64,000 bases of DNA from Lacinutrix mariniflava (GTDB taxonomy: Bacteria > Bacteroidota > Bacteroidia > Flavobacteriales > Flavobacteriaceae). The notes under the pieces are model-generated. The model was not told where the DNA came from. It ran no database searches and saw only the letters and a program-made list of their open reading frames with translations. Position 1 is the first letter of the stretch; every line of letters starts with the position of its first letter. The DNA lies in contig NZ_LIQG01000030.1 in assembly GCF_001418015.1 (NCBI RefSeq), positions 1 to 64,000 of the forward strand, written 5' to 3'. The position numbers and the translations under genes were made by a program. Positions 15,927-24,706 of the stretch are shown here, in pieces.

Positions 15927-17357
15927 ATGAAAATTATAGGACGTATAGACGAAAAGAAAACCATGCAAGCCATGGTAAATGATAATAAAGCACATTTATT
16001 AGCTATTATTGGTCGTCGTCGTGTTGGTAAAACATTCTTAATACGTGAGGTTTATAAAGACGAAAAAGTGTTTGAAATGACGGGTTTAAAGGATGCAAAT
16101 CTACACGACCAATTAATGAACTTTACTTTACAAATGAATCTTTATTTTCCTAACGCTAAAATAGATGCAAAACCAGAAAGTTGGTTGGTAGCTTTTAACA
16201 CCTTAAGTCAAGCCATAGCAAGTTTAAAAACAAAAGATAAACCTGTTGTTTTTTTAGATGAATTGCCTTGGATTGCTAGTAAACGTTCTGGTTTTATGGA
16301 AGCCTTAGCACATTGGTGGAATAATTGGGCGTCGCAACAAAATATAATTGTTGTGGTTTGTGGTTCGGCAGCATCATGGATGTTACAGCATGTGGTAAAT
16401 GCAAAAGGTGGTTTACATAATCGTATTACTAAACTTATTAGTTTAATGCCTTTTACCTTGCAAGAGACCGAAGCTTTTTTGAAAGCTAAAAACATTAATT
16501 TAAGTCAATATCAAATTATTAAACTGTATTTGTCTTTAGGTGGTATTCCGCATTATTTAGATCAAGTAGAAAAAGGAAAAAGTGCTGCTCAAAATATTAA
16601 TGACCTCTGTTTTAAAAAAGATGGCTTTTTAACTACCGAATTCGAGAACCTCTATCCTGCCTTATTCGATAATGCTGGTAGCCATATAAAAATAGTAAAA
16701 GCTTTGGCTAGTAAAGCTAGCGGATTAAACCGGCAAACTATTTTAAAACTCACCAAGCTGTCCGACGGAGGTTATTTTACTAATATATTAAATGAGTTAG
16801 AGGCTTCTGGTTTTATCTCTACGTTCGAGCCTTTAGAGAAAAGTAAAAAAGACACTTTGTTTCGTTTAACCGATGAGTACTCTTTGTTTTATCTCAGTTT
16901 TATGGTAGGACGTAACAAACTCAATAAAAGCGATTGGTTGCGCGTAAGCGAAACCCAACAGTATAAAATTTGGTGTGGTTATGCGTTTGAAAACTTGTGT
17001 ATTAAACATATAGACAGTATTAAAAATGCCTTAGGGATTTTAGGTGTAGAAACCAATGTTAATAGTTTTTTGCATAGAAAGGATACTAACTACGAAAAAG
17101 GGTTTCAAATAGATATGCTTATCGATAGGAAGGATAATATTATAAATATTTGCGAAATGAAATTCTATGCAGACGAGTTCAGTATTACTAAAGACTACGC
17201 GCAAAAACTACGTACCAAACGCGAAGGTTTAAAAGCAGTTACTAAATCGAAAAAAATGGTACACATTACGTTTGTTACATCTTATGGTGTTTTAGAGAAT
17301 ACGCATAAAATGGATTTGGTAGAGAATGATTTTACTATTGGTGTTTTATTTGGGTAG
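15927..17357 (+). CDS. AAA ATPase with C-terminal DUF234 nuclease-like domain
   Basis: A 476-residue protein of the archaeal-ATPase/DUF234 type. The P-loop GRRRVGKT is at 29-36, Walker B KPVVFLDELPW at about 105-115, and a sensor-like VVCGSAASWM at about 146-155. A winged-helix region follows (about 255-320, with SGLNRQTILKLTKLSDGGYFTNILNELEASGFI). The C-terminal domain has Asp396 (QIDML) and Glu410/Lys412 (CEMKF), the D...ExK pattern of restriction-like nucleases. The true substrate of this widespread family is unknown. It stands alone, immediately before the second palindrome-bounded unit. Confidence 0.85.
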   Translation: MKIIGRIDEKKTMQAMVNDNKAHLLAIIGRRRVGKTFLIREVYKDEKVFEMTGLKDANLHDQLMNFTLQMNLYFPNAKIDAKPESWLVAFNTLSQAIASLKTKDKPVVFLDELPWIASKRSGFMEALAHWWNNWASQQNIIVVVCGSAASWMLQHVVNAKGGLHNRITKLISLMPFTLQETEAFLKAKNINLSQYQIIKLYLSLGGIPHYLDQVEKGKSAAQNINDLCFKKDGFLTTEFENLYPALFDNAGSHIKIVKALASKASGLNRQTILKLTKLSDGGYFTNILNELEASGFISTFEPLEKSKKDTLFRLTDEYSLFYLSFMVGRNKLNKSDWLRVSETQQYKIWCGYAFENLCIKHIDSIKNALGILGVETNVNSFLHRKDTNYEKGFQIDMLIDRKDNIINICEMKFYADEFSITKDYAQKLRTKREGLKAVTKSKKMVHITFVTSYGVLENTHKMDLVENDFTIGVLFG

Positions 17358-17371
17358 TTTTTATTTATGAT

Positions 17372-17516
17372 TTCGAATTTAATCTAACGTTTATGTGTAA
17401 GAATAGTTGCGGGTTTGTATGCGAGGATTTTCCGAAGGAAAATCAGACGTTACAAGCACGCAACGACCTTTTGATTAAGCACTAAACCGCAATTATTTTT
17501 ATACGGTGTTGGCAAC
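17372..17516 (-). repeat. Palindromic end site of cassette-like unit 2 (low-coordinate end)
   Basis: Outer 18-mer TTCGAATTTAATCTAACG (17372-17389), a perfect hairpin GATTTTCCGAAGGAAAATC (17426-17444), nested arms GTTGCG/CGCAAC around it, and the inner 9-mer GTTGGCAAC (17508-17516), 2 bp beyond the stop codon of the enclosed gene. The 20-mer at 17485-17504 is identical to 1256-1275. The 18-mer and the 9-mer both recur inverted at the other end of the unit. Confidence 0.75.
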
Positions 17517-17518
17517 TG

Positions 17519-18214
17519 TTATTTTTTACTATCACAATATTCGTTGTATAATTTAACAAGTTCAATAATCTCCTGCTGAGATAGTTTTTTTCTTGTTTTA
17601 ATGAATTCTTTTGCTTTCACGCAATCGTCAAAATAATCAATTCTTTTAGTTTTGATAAATTCGCCTAAACCTTTGAAAAGTGTGCTCTTCCATTCGTTTT
17701 TTCGATGGACATAGTAATAATTATTCACATTATAAAGATTAAAGTCGATAGCAGAGGTAATAACAATAAAATCTATATATAAATCACATTTTCCTTCAAC
17801 TAATGATTCCAAAAGTCTTAGTTTTCCATTTGGTAATACTACAGCTTTTCGCTCTGAACGAGAATGAACCCATACCTTTCTTTTATGATTATTTGTTTCT
17901 GATTCCCAAATCACATCATTTTCATTCAAAAATTTACGCTTTTTAATATATATACTATTATTGATTACTTTATCTATATCTTTTAAGGGTATTGCTATCT
18001 TTTTTAAGTGATTATCATTTATACTCTTTATTTTTTCCATACTTAACTCATATTTACTAGTTATTAAATATTCATTATGGACAATTATTGTTTTGAAATT
18101 TTCAATGATTTTAGTCCCGTCTTTTTTAACAATAGTATCATTTGGTATACTTTGAGAAAACGAATTTAGATATGTTAAAAATAAGATTGTATAAGCTATA
18201 AATTTATTTGACAT
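17519..18214 (-). CDS. Exported hypothetical protein in a palindrome-bounded unit
   Basis: A 231-residue protein with a probable signal peptide (MSNKFIAYTILFLTYLNSFSQ). The mature part is basic and mixes strands (TIIVHNEYLITSKYELSMEKI; VWVHSRSERKAVVLPNGKLRLLESLVEGKCDLYIDF) with a helical Lys-rich C-terminus ending KLYNEYCDSKK. I do not recognise a family; the layout resembles small periplasmic flavobacterial proteins of unknown function. It is the only gene between two inverted palindromic sites, the stop lying 2 bp from one inner 9-mer and the start 17 bp from the other, so it looks like the payload of a mobile unit. Confidence 0.65.
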   Translation of the reverse strand: MSNKFIAYTILFLTYLNSFSQSIPNDTIVKKDGTKIIENFKTIIVHNEYLITSKYELSMEKIKSINDNHLKKIAIPLKDIDKVINNSIYIKKRKFLNENDVIWESETNNHKRKVWVHSRSERKAVVLPNGKLRLLESLVEGKCDLYIDFIVITSAIDFNLYNVNNYYYVHRKNEWKSTLFKGLGEFIKTKRIDYFDDCVKAKEFIKTRKKLSQQEIIELVKLYNEYCDSKK

Positions 18215-18231
18215 GATTTGTTTGTTTAATT

Positions 18232-18325
18232 GTTGCCAACGTCACTAGAATATGATTCCGTTTCAATGAATTATATTCAGCGTTAGATTAAATTCGAAGT
18301 TCGACTATTTTTTTTAGAAAGTCAA
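18232..18325 (-). repeat. Palindromic end site of cassette-like unit 2 (high-coordinate end)
   Basis: Inner 9-mer GTTGCCAAC (18232-18240), palindrome GAATATGATTC...GAATTATATTC (about 18248-18278), and outer 18-mer CGTTAGATTAAATTCGAA (18281-18298), the exact reverse complement of 17372-17389. The flank to 18325 is nearly identical to 2208-2245. The rdgB stop codon lies 3 bp outside. Confidence 0.75.
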
Positions 18326-18328
18326 ATA

Positions 18329-18904
18329 TTAGATGGTGTTCAAAAAATCGACCAAGAGCAACACTGCTTTTCCACGATGTCCAATTTCATTCTTCAGCTT
18401 TAAATCTATTTCAGCAAAAGTTTCGGTGAAACCTTTTGGCATAAATATAGGATCGTAACCAAAACCTTGATTTCCTTTTTTATCCATGGTAATTTCACCT
18501 TTACAAATACCAGTAAACGTTTTTAACTCACCATTTAAGTGTAGAGATACTACGGTTTTAAATTGGGCGTTTCGGTTTGGTTTTTCTTTTAAATTAGTTA
18601 AAAGTAAATTCATATTATCGTTAGCATCGCGTTGAGGTCCTGCGTAACGCGCACTAAAAACTCCTGGCTCGTTATTTAAAGCTTCAACTTCAAGTCCCGT
18701 ATCGTCTGCAAAACAATCGTAACCATAATGCTCTTTTATGTATTCTGCTTTTTGGATAGCGTTGCCTTTAATAGTGTTTTGAGTTTCTGGCACATCTTCA
18801 AAACACCCAATGTCTTTTAAGCTTAGTAATTTTATAGAAGCAGGAATTAAAGATTGTACTTCCTTTAGTTTATTTAAGTTGTTTGTGGCGAAGACTAGTT
18901 GCAT
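18329..18904 (-). CDS. rdgB: XTP/dITP diphosphatase (non-canonical purine NTP pyrophosphatase)
   Basis: A 191-residue member of the RdgB/HAM1 family, which hydrolyses dITP, XTP and related damaged nucleotides to monophosphates to keep them out of DNA and RNA. The family start motif is FATNNLNKLKEV (5-16); the metal and base-binding block CFADDTGLEVEALNNEPGVFSARYAG is in the middle; and GNQGFGYDPIFMP and EIGHRGKAV complete the active site. The length is normal. The stop lies 3 bp from the palindromic flank, so unit 2 has inserted immediately downstream of this core gene. Confidence 0.95.
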   Translation of the reverse strand: MQLVFATNNLNKLKEVQSLIPASIKLLSLKDIGCFEDVPETQNTIKGNAIQKAEYIKEHYGYDCFADDTGLEVEALNNEPGVFSARYAGPQRDANDNMNLLLTNLKEKPNRNAQFKTVVSLHLNGELKTFTGICKGEITMDKKGNQGFGYDPIFMPKGFTETFAEIDLKLKNEIGHRGKAVLLLVDFLNTI

Positions 18905-19049
18905 GGTTTGGTTTTGTTTTTTTAAGGTAAAAATACGATTATACTTAAAAGTATAATTCTAAATGTGTAATGTTTTTTTTTAATGAAGAGAGATAAGCAT
19001 ATCTTGTCAGAAATTAAAAAAAACAAAGATTCAACCAAAACTCAACACC

Positions 19050-19406
19050 ATGAAAAAATGTATTAGCCTATTATGTATTGTATTATTTATGTCTTGTAAC
19101 GATGCCGAACATTCAAAAAATATTATTGGAGATTGGGAATGTGCTAGCTGGATTAATATTGCTACAGGAGAAGATAACTGCAATAATAATGTGACTTTTA
19201 ATTTTAATGATGATCAAACTTATACTTCTAAAATACAGTCTAGTAATGTAGAAGGAAACTATAAAATAACTAACGGTTTATTATACTGCACACCAACAGG
19301 TAAAATGGAAATTGCAGTAGAAATTAATAAACTTACAAGTGATACTTTAGCGTTTACAATGAGCCGTTCTGGTAACAAGGAAGTCATGACTTTAGTAAAA
19401 AAATAG
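19050..19406 (+). CDS. Small lipocalin-like lipoprotein
   Basis: A 118-residue exported lipoprotein with lipobox LFMSC (Cys16). The mature part begins GDWECASW and runs as short strands (VTFNFNDDQTYTSKIQSS, EGNYKITNGLLYCTP, LAFTMSRSGNKEVMTLVKK), a pattern seen in flavobacterial lipocalin-like proteins that start with a G-x-W motif. Two Cys in the mature part could form a disulfide. The ligand is unknown. It lies 54 bp upstream of the prolyl oligopeptidase, possibly co-transcribed. Confidence 0.7.
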   Translation: MKKCISLLCIVLFMSCNDAEHSKNIIGDWECASWINIATGEDNCNNNVTFNFNDDQTYTSKIQSSNVEGNYKITNGLLYCTPTGKMEIAVEINKLTSDTLAFTMSRSGNKEVMTLVKK

Positions 19407-19460
19407 AAATTTTTAGTTACGAGATACACAAAGCTCCAACCACTTATTAACCATTATTTT

Positions 19461-21623
19461 ATGATTCGCTTTTTTATTATTGCTTTAGTTTTTAGTATAA
19501 CTGGTATTGCAAACGCTCAAAAACAATATACTTACCCAGAACTTTCTAAAGGCTCAGTTATCGATACTTATTTTAATGAAGACGTAGAAGATCCATACCA
19601 ATGGATGGAAAATCCAGAAGATGTTAAGTTAACGGCATGGTTAAAAGAACAAACCAAACTTACAGATAAGCAAAAAAAGAAATATGTTAAGAGTTGGGTG
19701 CTTAGAGATCAAATAGCGACAATGTATAGTGGTGTTAGAACCAAGCAGAAAAAATCTTACAAAGAGAAAGCAGATAGTTTAAAAAGTAAATATGAGTTTA
19801 AGTTTAAGAATACTAGATTAAATAGAGCTTCAGATTTAGTGTATAGACTAAGAGGTAAGAATAATTACAAACGCTTATTTGAAATTAAAGAATATACTTT
19901 AGATAAGGGTGATAACGTAAGTATTACTAATAGATATGTTAATGAGGATTATGATCTAATTGCTATCGAAGTTTCCAATAATGGTAGTGATTGGAGAGAA
20001 GTATATTTTTTCGATTTAGTTACAGGAAATAAGCTAGAAGGTAAATTAAGTAATTTAAGAGCTGGAAGTAATTTAATATGGAATGCTAAAGATGTGTATT
20101 ATGACGCATATAACAAGCCTGAAAAAGGCAGAGAATTATTAGATAAAGCAACTGGGCAAAAATTGTATTATCATAAATTAGGTACAGATCAATCTGAAGA
20201 TAAATTATTGTATCAAAATGTAGATACCACTGGAACAAATAATTTTAACTATTTTAAATTGGGCGAAAAATTGTTTTTCAAACATTATTATGATGTTAGA
20301 GGTACAATTTACAGAGCGCTATCTGTCGCTAATATAAAACCAGAATCATTTTACTTGTCTAACTTTTTATTATACCCAAATACAAAAGGTATTTACATTA
20401 GTATTGAGGAACTCTTTAATAATAAAGTAGTCTTAAATACCAATTGGGAAGCTGCTAATGGGCGTGTTTTAATTGCCGATATTACAAAGCTTAATGCTGT
20501 TTCAGAATTAATTCCAGAGTATGACATTCTTTTAGAGAGTGTTAATAAACTAGGGAAAGATAAAATAGCATGTATTTATAGCGATAAAGGAAAAAATATA
20601 GTTTTAATTTTTAGTTTAGAAGGTGAACTTTTACGTAAAATTGATTTTCCAGAAGGAAAGCAATTAAATTATTTATTTGAGAATGAAGATAATGCAACAC
20701 ATACAGATTTTTGTATTTCTTCATTTTATCATCCAGATATTTGGTACCAATTATCACTATCTAGTTTAACGTTTAAACCAACACAAACACTATCTGTGCC
20801 TTATGAAGTTGAAACTTTAGAGACCAGGTATATTAACTACAAATCTAAAGATGGGACAGCTATACCAATGTATATTACGTGTTTAAAGGATACAGAATTA
20901 GATGGTAACAATCCAACTTTATTATACGGTTATGGAGGCTATGGAACAACAGTTGTTCCAAGGTTCGATGAGTCTTTAACATTGTGGTTGTTGCATGGTG
21001 GAATAATTGCTGTGCCTAATGTAAGAGGAGGAGGCGCTAAAGGAAGTGATTGGGGCAAAGCAGGTAGAAGGCTTAATAAACAAACAGCTATTGACGATTT
21101 TATTGCAGCCGCAGAATATCTTACTTTAAACAAATACACAAACAATAATAAATTAGCTATTAATGGGCGCTCACATGGAGGTTTGTTAGTTGCTGCTGCT
21201 TATGTACAACGACCAGAATTGTTTAAAGCAGCTATTGCAGAAGCGGGAGCTTTTGATATGTTACGTTTTTCTAAATTTACTGTAGGCTCTGTAAATACTA
21301 ATATAAATGAGTTTGGTAGTGCAAGTAATGAAGCAGACTATAACAATTTAAAAACCTATTCTCCAATGCACAATATTAAGGATAATGTAAAATATCCTAA
21401 TCTTATGCTTATTACTGGGTCAGAAGATGATAGAGTTCCTCCATTACATTCTTATAAATTTCTAGCTACTTTACAAGAAAAAGGGAGTAACGAATCGTTA
21501 TACAATTTGTTGTTAATAAATGGATCGGGCCATGGAGGAACGCTTAATAATAAAGATTTCGAAAAGAAAATAATGTATAAATACTCTTTTCTATTCGATC
21601 AATTAGATGTGAGAATAGATTAG
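19461..21623 (+). CDS. Exported prolyl oligopeptidase (family S9A)
   Basis: A 720-residue serine peptidase with a signal peptide (MIRFFIIALVFSITGIANAQ), so periplasmic. The N-terminal propeller (about 75-450) limits access to short peptides, and the alpha/beta-hydrolase domain is C-terminal. The nucleophile is Ser571 in GRSHGG, the acid is Asp656 or Asp657 in EDDRVPPLHS, and the base is His691 in GSGHGG. VRGGGAKGSDWGKAGR before the nucleophile is typical of S9A. It cleaves peptides after Pro, probably in protein scavenging. It is convergent with rlmH, 4 bp apart. Confidence 0.93.
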   Translation: MIRFFIIALVFSITGIANAQKQYTYPELSKGSVIDTYFNEDVEDPYQWMENPEDVKLTAWLKEQTKLTDKQKKKYVKSWVLRDQIATMYSGVRTKQKKSYKEKADSLKSKYEFKFKNTRLNRASDLVYRLRGKNNYKRLFEIKEYTLDKGDNVSITNRYVNEDYDLIAIEVSNNGSDWREVYFFDLVTGNKLEGKLSNLRAGSNLIWNAKDVYYDAYNKPEKGRELLDKATGQKLYYHKLGTDQSEDKLLYQNVDTTGTNNFNYFKLGEKLFFKHYYDVRGTIYRALSVANIKPESFYLSNFLLYPNTKGIYISIEELFNNKVVLNTNWEAANGRVLIADITKLNAVSELIPEYDILLESVNKLGKDKIACIYSDKGKNIVLIFSLEGELLRKIDFPEGKQLNYLFENEDNATHTDFCISSFYHPDIWYQLSLSSLTFKPTQTLSVPYEVETLETRYINYKSKDGTAIPMYITCLKDTELDGNNPTLLYGYGGYGTTVVPRFDESLTLWLLHGGIIAVPNVRGGGAKGSDWGKAGRRLNKQTAIDDFIAAAEYLTLNKYTNNNKLAINGRSHGGLLVAAAYVQRPELFKAAIAEAGAFDMLRFSKFTVGSVNTNINEFGSASNEADYNNLKTYSPMHNIKDNVKYPNLMLITGSEDDRVPPLHSYKFLATLQEKGSNESLYNLLLINGSGHGGTLNNKDFEKKIMYKYSFLFDQLDVRID

Positions 21624-21627
21624 GTAT

Positions 21628-22101
21628 TTACCTATGATGATAAGGTTCATTCTTTAATATAGTAAAACCTCTATACAATTGCTCGATGATAAATAAGCGC
21701 ACCATTTGGTGAGAAAAAGTCATTTTCGAAAGTGAAATTTTCCCTTTAGCTTTACTGTAAACGTCTTCACTAAAACCATAAGGTCCGCCAATAACAAATA
21801 CAAGCTGCTTGATACCAGAATTCATGTGTTTTTGTAAGTAGTTCGAGAAGCTAACGCTATCGTGTTGCTTGCCGTTTTCGTCTAATAAAATTAAAACATC
21901 AGTGGCGCTTAATTTATTTAAAATTAGTTCGCCTTCTTTTTGTTTCTGTTGTGCTTCGCTTAAGTTCTTAGAGTTTTTAATATCAGGTATAATTTCTAAA
22001 TTAAACTTAATATAAAAGCCTAGACGTTTTTGGTACTCGTCTATTAAAGCTTGAAGTTGCTTATTGTCTGTTTTGCCAATGGCAATGAGTTTAATGGTCA
22101 T
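21628..22101 (-). CDS. rlmH: 23S rRNA (pseudouridine-1915-N3)-methyltransferase
   Basis: A 157-residue SPOUT methyltransferase that methylates pseudouridine 1915 in helix 69 of 23S rRNA. The family pattern is complete: MTIKLIAIGKT at the start, LILLDENGKQ, the AdoMet-binding knot VFVIGGPYGFSEDVY, and the C-terminal LSKMTFSHQMVRLFIIEQLYRGFTILKNEPYHH. Length and ends match the family exactly. Confidence 0.96.
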   Translation of the reverse strand: MTIKLIAIGKTDNKQLQALIDEYQKRLGFYIKFNLEIIPDIKNSKNLSEAQQKQKEGELILNKLSATDVLILLDENGKQHDSVSFSNYLQKHMNSGIKQLVFVIGGPYGFSEDVYSKAKGKISLSKMTFSHQMVRLFIIEQLYRGFTILKNEPYHHR

Positions 22102-22308
22102 ATTATGTGTCGGGTTGAGCGCAATCGGTACTTGTTTTTTTACTTCTCGCTAACTGCATTGAATGCTTTTAATAAAAAAAACGTTTTCATTCTAGTGCTA
22201 TTCAAAAAAAAAGCACTTTTAATAATTTTTAAAATACAAATTTATTGATTTGATTTTAATTCGGCAGAACAATTCAATTTCTTATTTTAGCTGAAACAAA
22301 TTACACCA

Positions 22309-23169
22309 ATGATTTCTCAAGAACAATTTAATAAAGAAATAGAACTTATAATAGCCAATGCCATTCGTGAAGATGTTGGTGATGGAGACCATAGTTCGCT
22401 ATCGTGCATTCCAGCAACCGCTCAAGGTAAAGCAAAGCTTTTAGTAAAAGACGATGGTATAATTGCAGGAGTAGAATTCGCAAAACAAGTATTTGCTTAT
22501 GTCGATCCTAAAATGAAAGTCGAAACCTTAATTGAAGATGGAAGCAAGGTAAACTATGGAGACATTGTTTTTTATGTAACAGGAGCTTCGCAATCTATTT
22601 TAAAAGCAGAAAGACTAGTGTTAAACGCAATGCAACGTATGAGTGCTATTGCGACTAAAACTAAAATGTTTGTAGATTTATTAGATGGCACTGGAACAAA
22701 AATTTTAGACACGCGTAAAACAACTCCAGGTATTCGTGCTTTAGAAAAATGGGCTGTTAAAATTGGTGGAGGTGAGAATCATAGGTTTGCTTTATACGAT
22801 ATGATTATGCTTAAAGATAACCATATTGATTTCGCAGGCGGAATTACTAAAGCCATAGAAAAAACACAGCAGTATTTAAAAGAGACCAATCGCGATTTAA
22901 AAATTATAGTGGAAGCTAGAGATTTAAATGAAATTGAAGAAATCCTTAAAACCGATGGTGTTTATAGAATTTTAATAGATAACTTTAATTACGAAGATAC
23001 TAGAACAGCCGTAAAACTTATTGGAGACAAATGTTTAACAGAAAGTTCTGGCGGTATTAACGAAAAAACAATTAGAGATTACGCACTTTGTGGTGTCGAT
23101 TATATTTCTTCTGGAGCTTTAACGCACTCCGTTTATAATTTAGATTTAAGCTTAAAAGCGGTAGATTAA
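22309..23169 (+). CDS. nadC: Nicotinate-nucleotide pyrophosphorylase (carboxylating)
   Basis: A 286-residue quinolinate phosphoribosyltransferase, converting quinolinate and PRPP to nicotinate mononucleotide in de novo NAD synthesis. Markers: EDVGDGDHSS (N-terminal), LNAMQRMSAIAT, LDTRKTTPGIRALEKWAVKIGGGENHRFALYDMIMLKDNH (active-site Arg, Lys and His residues) and ESSGGI near the C-terminus. The first gene of a probable nadC-YihY-DUF2147 transcript, with an 11-bp gap to the next. Confidence 0.95.
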   Translation: MISQEQFNKEIELIIANAIREDVGDGDHSSLSCIPATAQGKAKLLVKDDGIIAGVEFAKQVFAYVDPKMKVETLIEDGSKVNYGDIVFYVTGASQSILKAERLVLNAMQRMSAIATKTKMFVDLLDGTGTKILDTRKTTPGIRALEKWAVKIGGGENHRFALYDMIMLKDNHIDFAGGITKAIEKTQQYLKETNRDLKIIVEARDLNEIEEILKTDGVYRILIDNFNYEDTRTAVKLIGDKCLTESSGGINEKTIRDYALCGVDYISSGALTHSVYNLDLSLKAVD

Positions 23170-23180
23170 ATAGCATATAA

Positions 23181-24191
23181 ATGCCAGAAACTAGGATTGA
23201 GGAATTAATAGAAGAGAAAGTTGTTGAAGAACAACTTAAAGAGCAAAATTTAAAACAAAAGTTGCTTAAAATACCTGTGCTTAATATTATAATAAAATTA
23301 TTAAGTAATATAAAATTGCCTGGATTAGAAGGTCTTTCTCTGTACGATTTGTTGGAACTCTATGTTATTGGTATTGCTAAAGGAGCGCTAACGACACGAG
23401 CAAGTGCAATAGCTTATAGTTTTTTTACGGCATTATTTCCTTTTTTGCTTTTTATTATTATTGTTATTCCAAGTATTCCAATAGACGATTTTGAAGGCGA
23501 GTTTTTAACCTTTCTAGAATCTGTCCTACCACCAACAACAACAGATTTTTTTCACGATAATATTTTCGATGCCTTAAAAGGGAACAATGGTAATACTGGT
23601 TTGCTATCTACTGTTTTAGTGGTTGCTATATTTTTAATGACTAATGGTGTAAATGCACTCTTTTCTGGGTTCGAGAATTCTTATCATCAACAATTAACGC
23701 GTAATGCTTTTAAGCAGTACTTCTTTGCCATGGGAGTTGCCTTAATTTTATCGTTGCTTTTAATTTTAACAGTAGCAGTGCTAGGTTATTTTCAAATTTA
23801 TGTAGTAGATAATACCTTAGAATTTTTTAAAGAATATGGCTACGAATCAAGACGGAAAGCAGATTTTTGGACTAACATGGCGCAATATGCTTTCTTCGTT
23901 ATTATTACTTTTCTTGCTACCGCAACATTATATTATCTTGGAACGCGAGAAGGTAGAAAGGCTAGTTTTTTCTCTGTAGGCGCATTGTTTACAACGATAT
24001 TGATTATGTTAACCTCATATTTTTTTGGAATATACATAGAGAATTTCTCAAATTATAATGAGCTTTATGGATCTATTGGAGCCTTATTGATATTGCTGTT
24101 TTACCTTTGGCTTAATGCAAATATTTTGTTACTAGGTTTTGAGTTGAACATGGCATTAATGGGTTTAAAAAAACAACATGAAAATGAATAA
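23181..24191 (+). CDS. YihY/BrkB family inner-membrane protein
   Basis: A 336-residue membrane protein with about six hydrophobic segments (for example near 85-105, 145-165, 188-210, 235-255, 268-290, 298-322), preceded by an acidic/basic N-terminal helix (EELIEEKVVEEQLKEQNLKQK). The conserved TTRASAIAYSFFTALFPFLLF and ELYGSIGALLILLFYLWLNANILLLGFELN blocks identify the YihY (BrkB) family, sometimes misnamed ribonuclease BN. The transport or other role is unsettled. It overlaps the next gene by 14 bp, implying coupled translation. Confidence 0.9.
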   Translation: MPETRIEELIEEKVVEEQLKEQNLKQKLLKIPVLNIIIKLLSNIKLPGLEGLSLYDLLELYVIGIAKGALTTRASAIAYSFFTALFPFLLFIIIVIPSIPIDDFEGEFLTFLESVLPPTTTDFFHDNIFDALKGNNGNTGLLSTVLVVAIFLMTNGVNALFSGFENSYHQQLTRNAFKQYFFAMGVALILSLLLILTVAVLGYFQIYVVDNTLEFFKEYGYESRRKADFWTNMAQYAFFVIITFLATATLYYLGTREGRKASFFSVGALFTTILIMLTSYFFGIYIENFSNYNELYGSIGALLILLFYLWLNANILLLGFELNMALMGLKKQHENE

Positions 24192-24609
24192 GTATTTTTT
24201 AATTTTAGTGTTTTTATTTTCCTTTTTAGGAAATGCTCAAGATATATTTGGAAAATGGACAACTGTCGATGATGAAACAAAAGAAAAGAAATCTATTGTT
24301 GAAATTTTTAAGAGAGATGGAAAAGTGTTTGGAAAAATTATAGAGATTTTTGATGTCTCAAAAAGAGAATTACCTTGTATATATTGTAAAGGGTCAGATT
24401 ATAATAAACCAGTTTTAGGTTTGGAAATAATTAAAAATATGAAAGCGGATGGTGAATATTACAGAAAAGGAACTGTAATAGATCCCGAAAATGGAAAAAC
24501 ATACAAATTGAGATTGGCTTTAGATGATGAAAACGAAGATCTCCTTCAAGTACGAGGTTATATTGGTTTTTTCTACCAAACGCAATATTGGGAACGCGTT
24601 GTGCAGTAG
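24178..24609 (+). CDS. DUF2147 exported protein
   Basis: A 143-residue protein with a signal peptide (MKMNKYFLILVFLFSFLGNAQ); a second Met two codons in is an equally possible start. The mature part matches DUF2147: GKWTTVDDETKEKKSIVEIF, GKIIEI, CIYCKGSDYNKPVLGLEIIKNMK, GTVIDPENGKTYKLRLAL and GYIGFFYQTQYW. It is probably a small lipocalin-like periplasmic protein with one CxxC pair; function unknown. It overlaps the YihY gene by 14 bp. Confidence 0.88.
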   Translation: MKMNKYFLILVFLFSFLGNAQDIFGKWTTVDDETKEKKSIVEIFKRDGKVFGKIIEIFDVSKRELPCIYCKGSDYNKPVLGLEIIKNMKADGEYYRKGTVIDPENGKTYKLRLALDDENEDLLQVRGYIGFFYQTQYWERVVQ

Positions 24610-24706
24610 ATAATTAATACTCAAGAATTATCAAGAAACAATTATCAGTAAATAATAGTCAGGTCAAAAAGTAATAATAAAACAATTCAACACTTTAATA
24701 ATTTAA

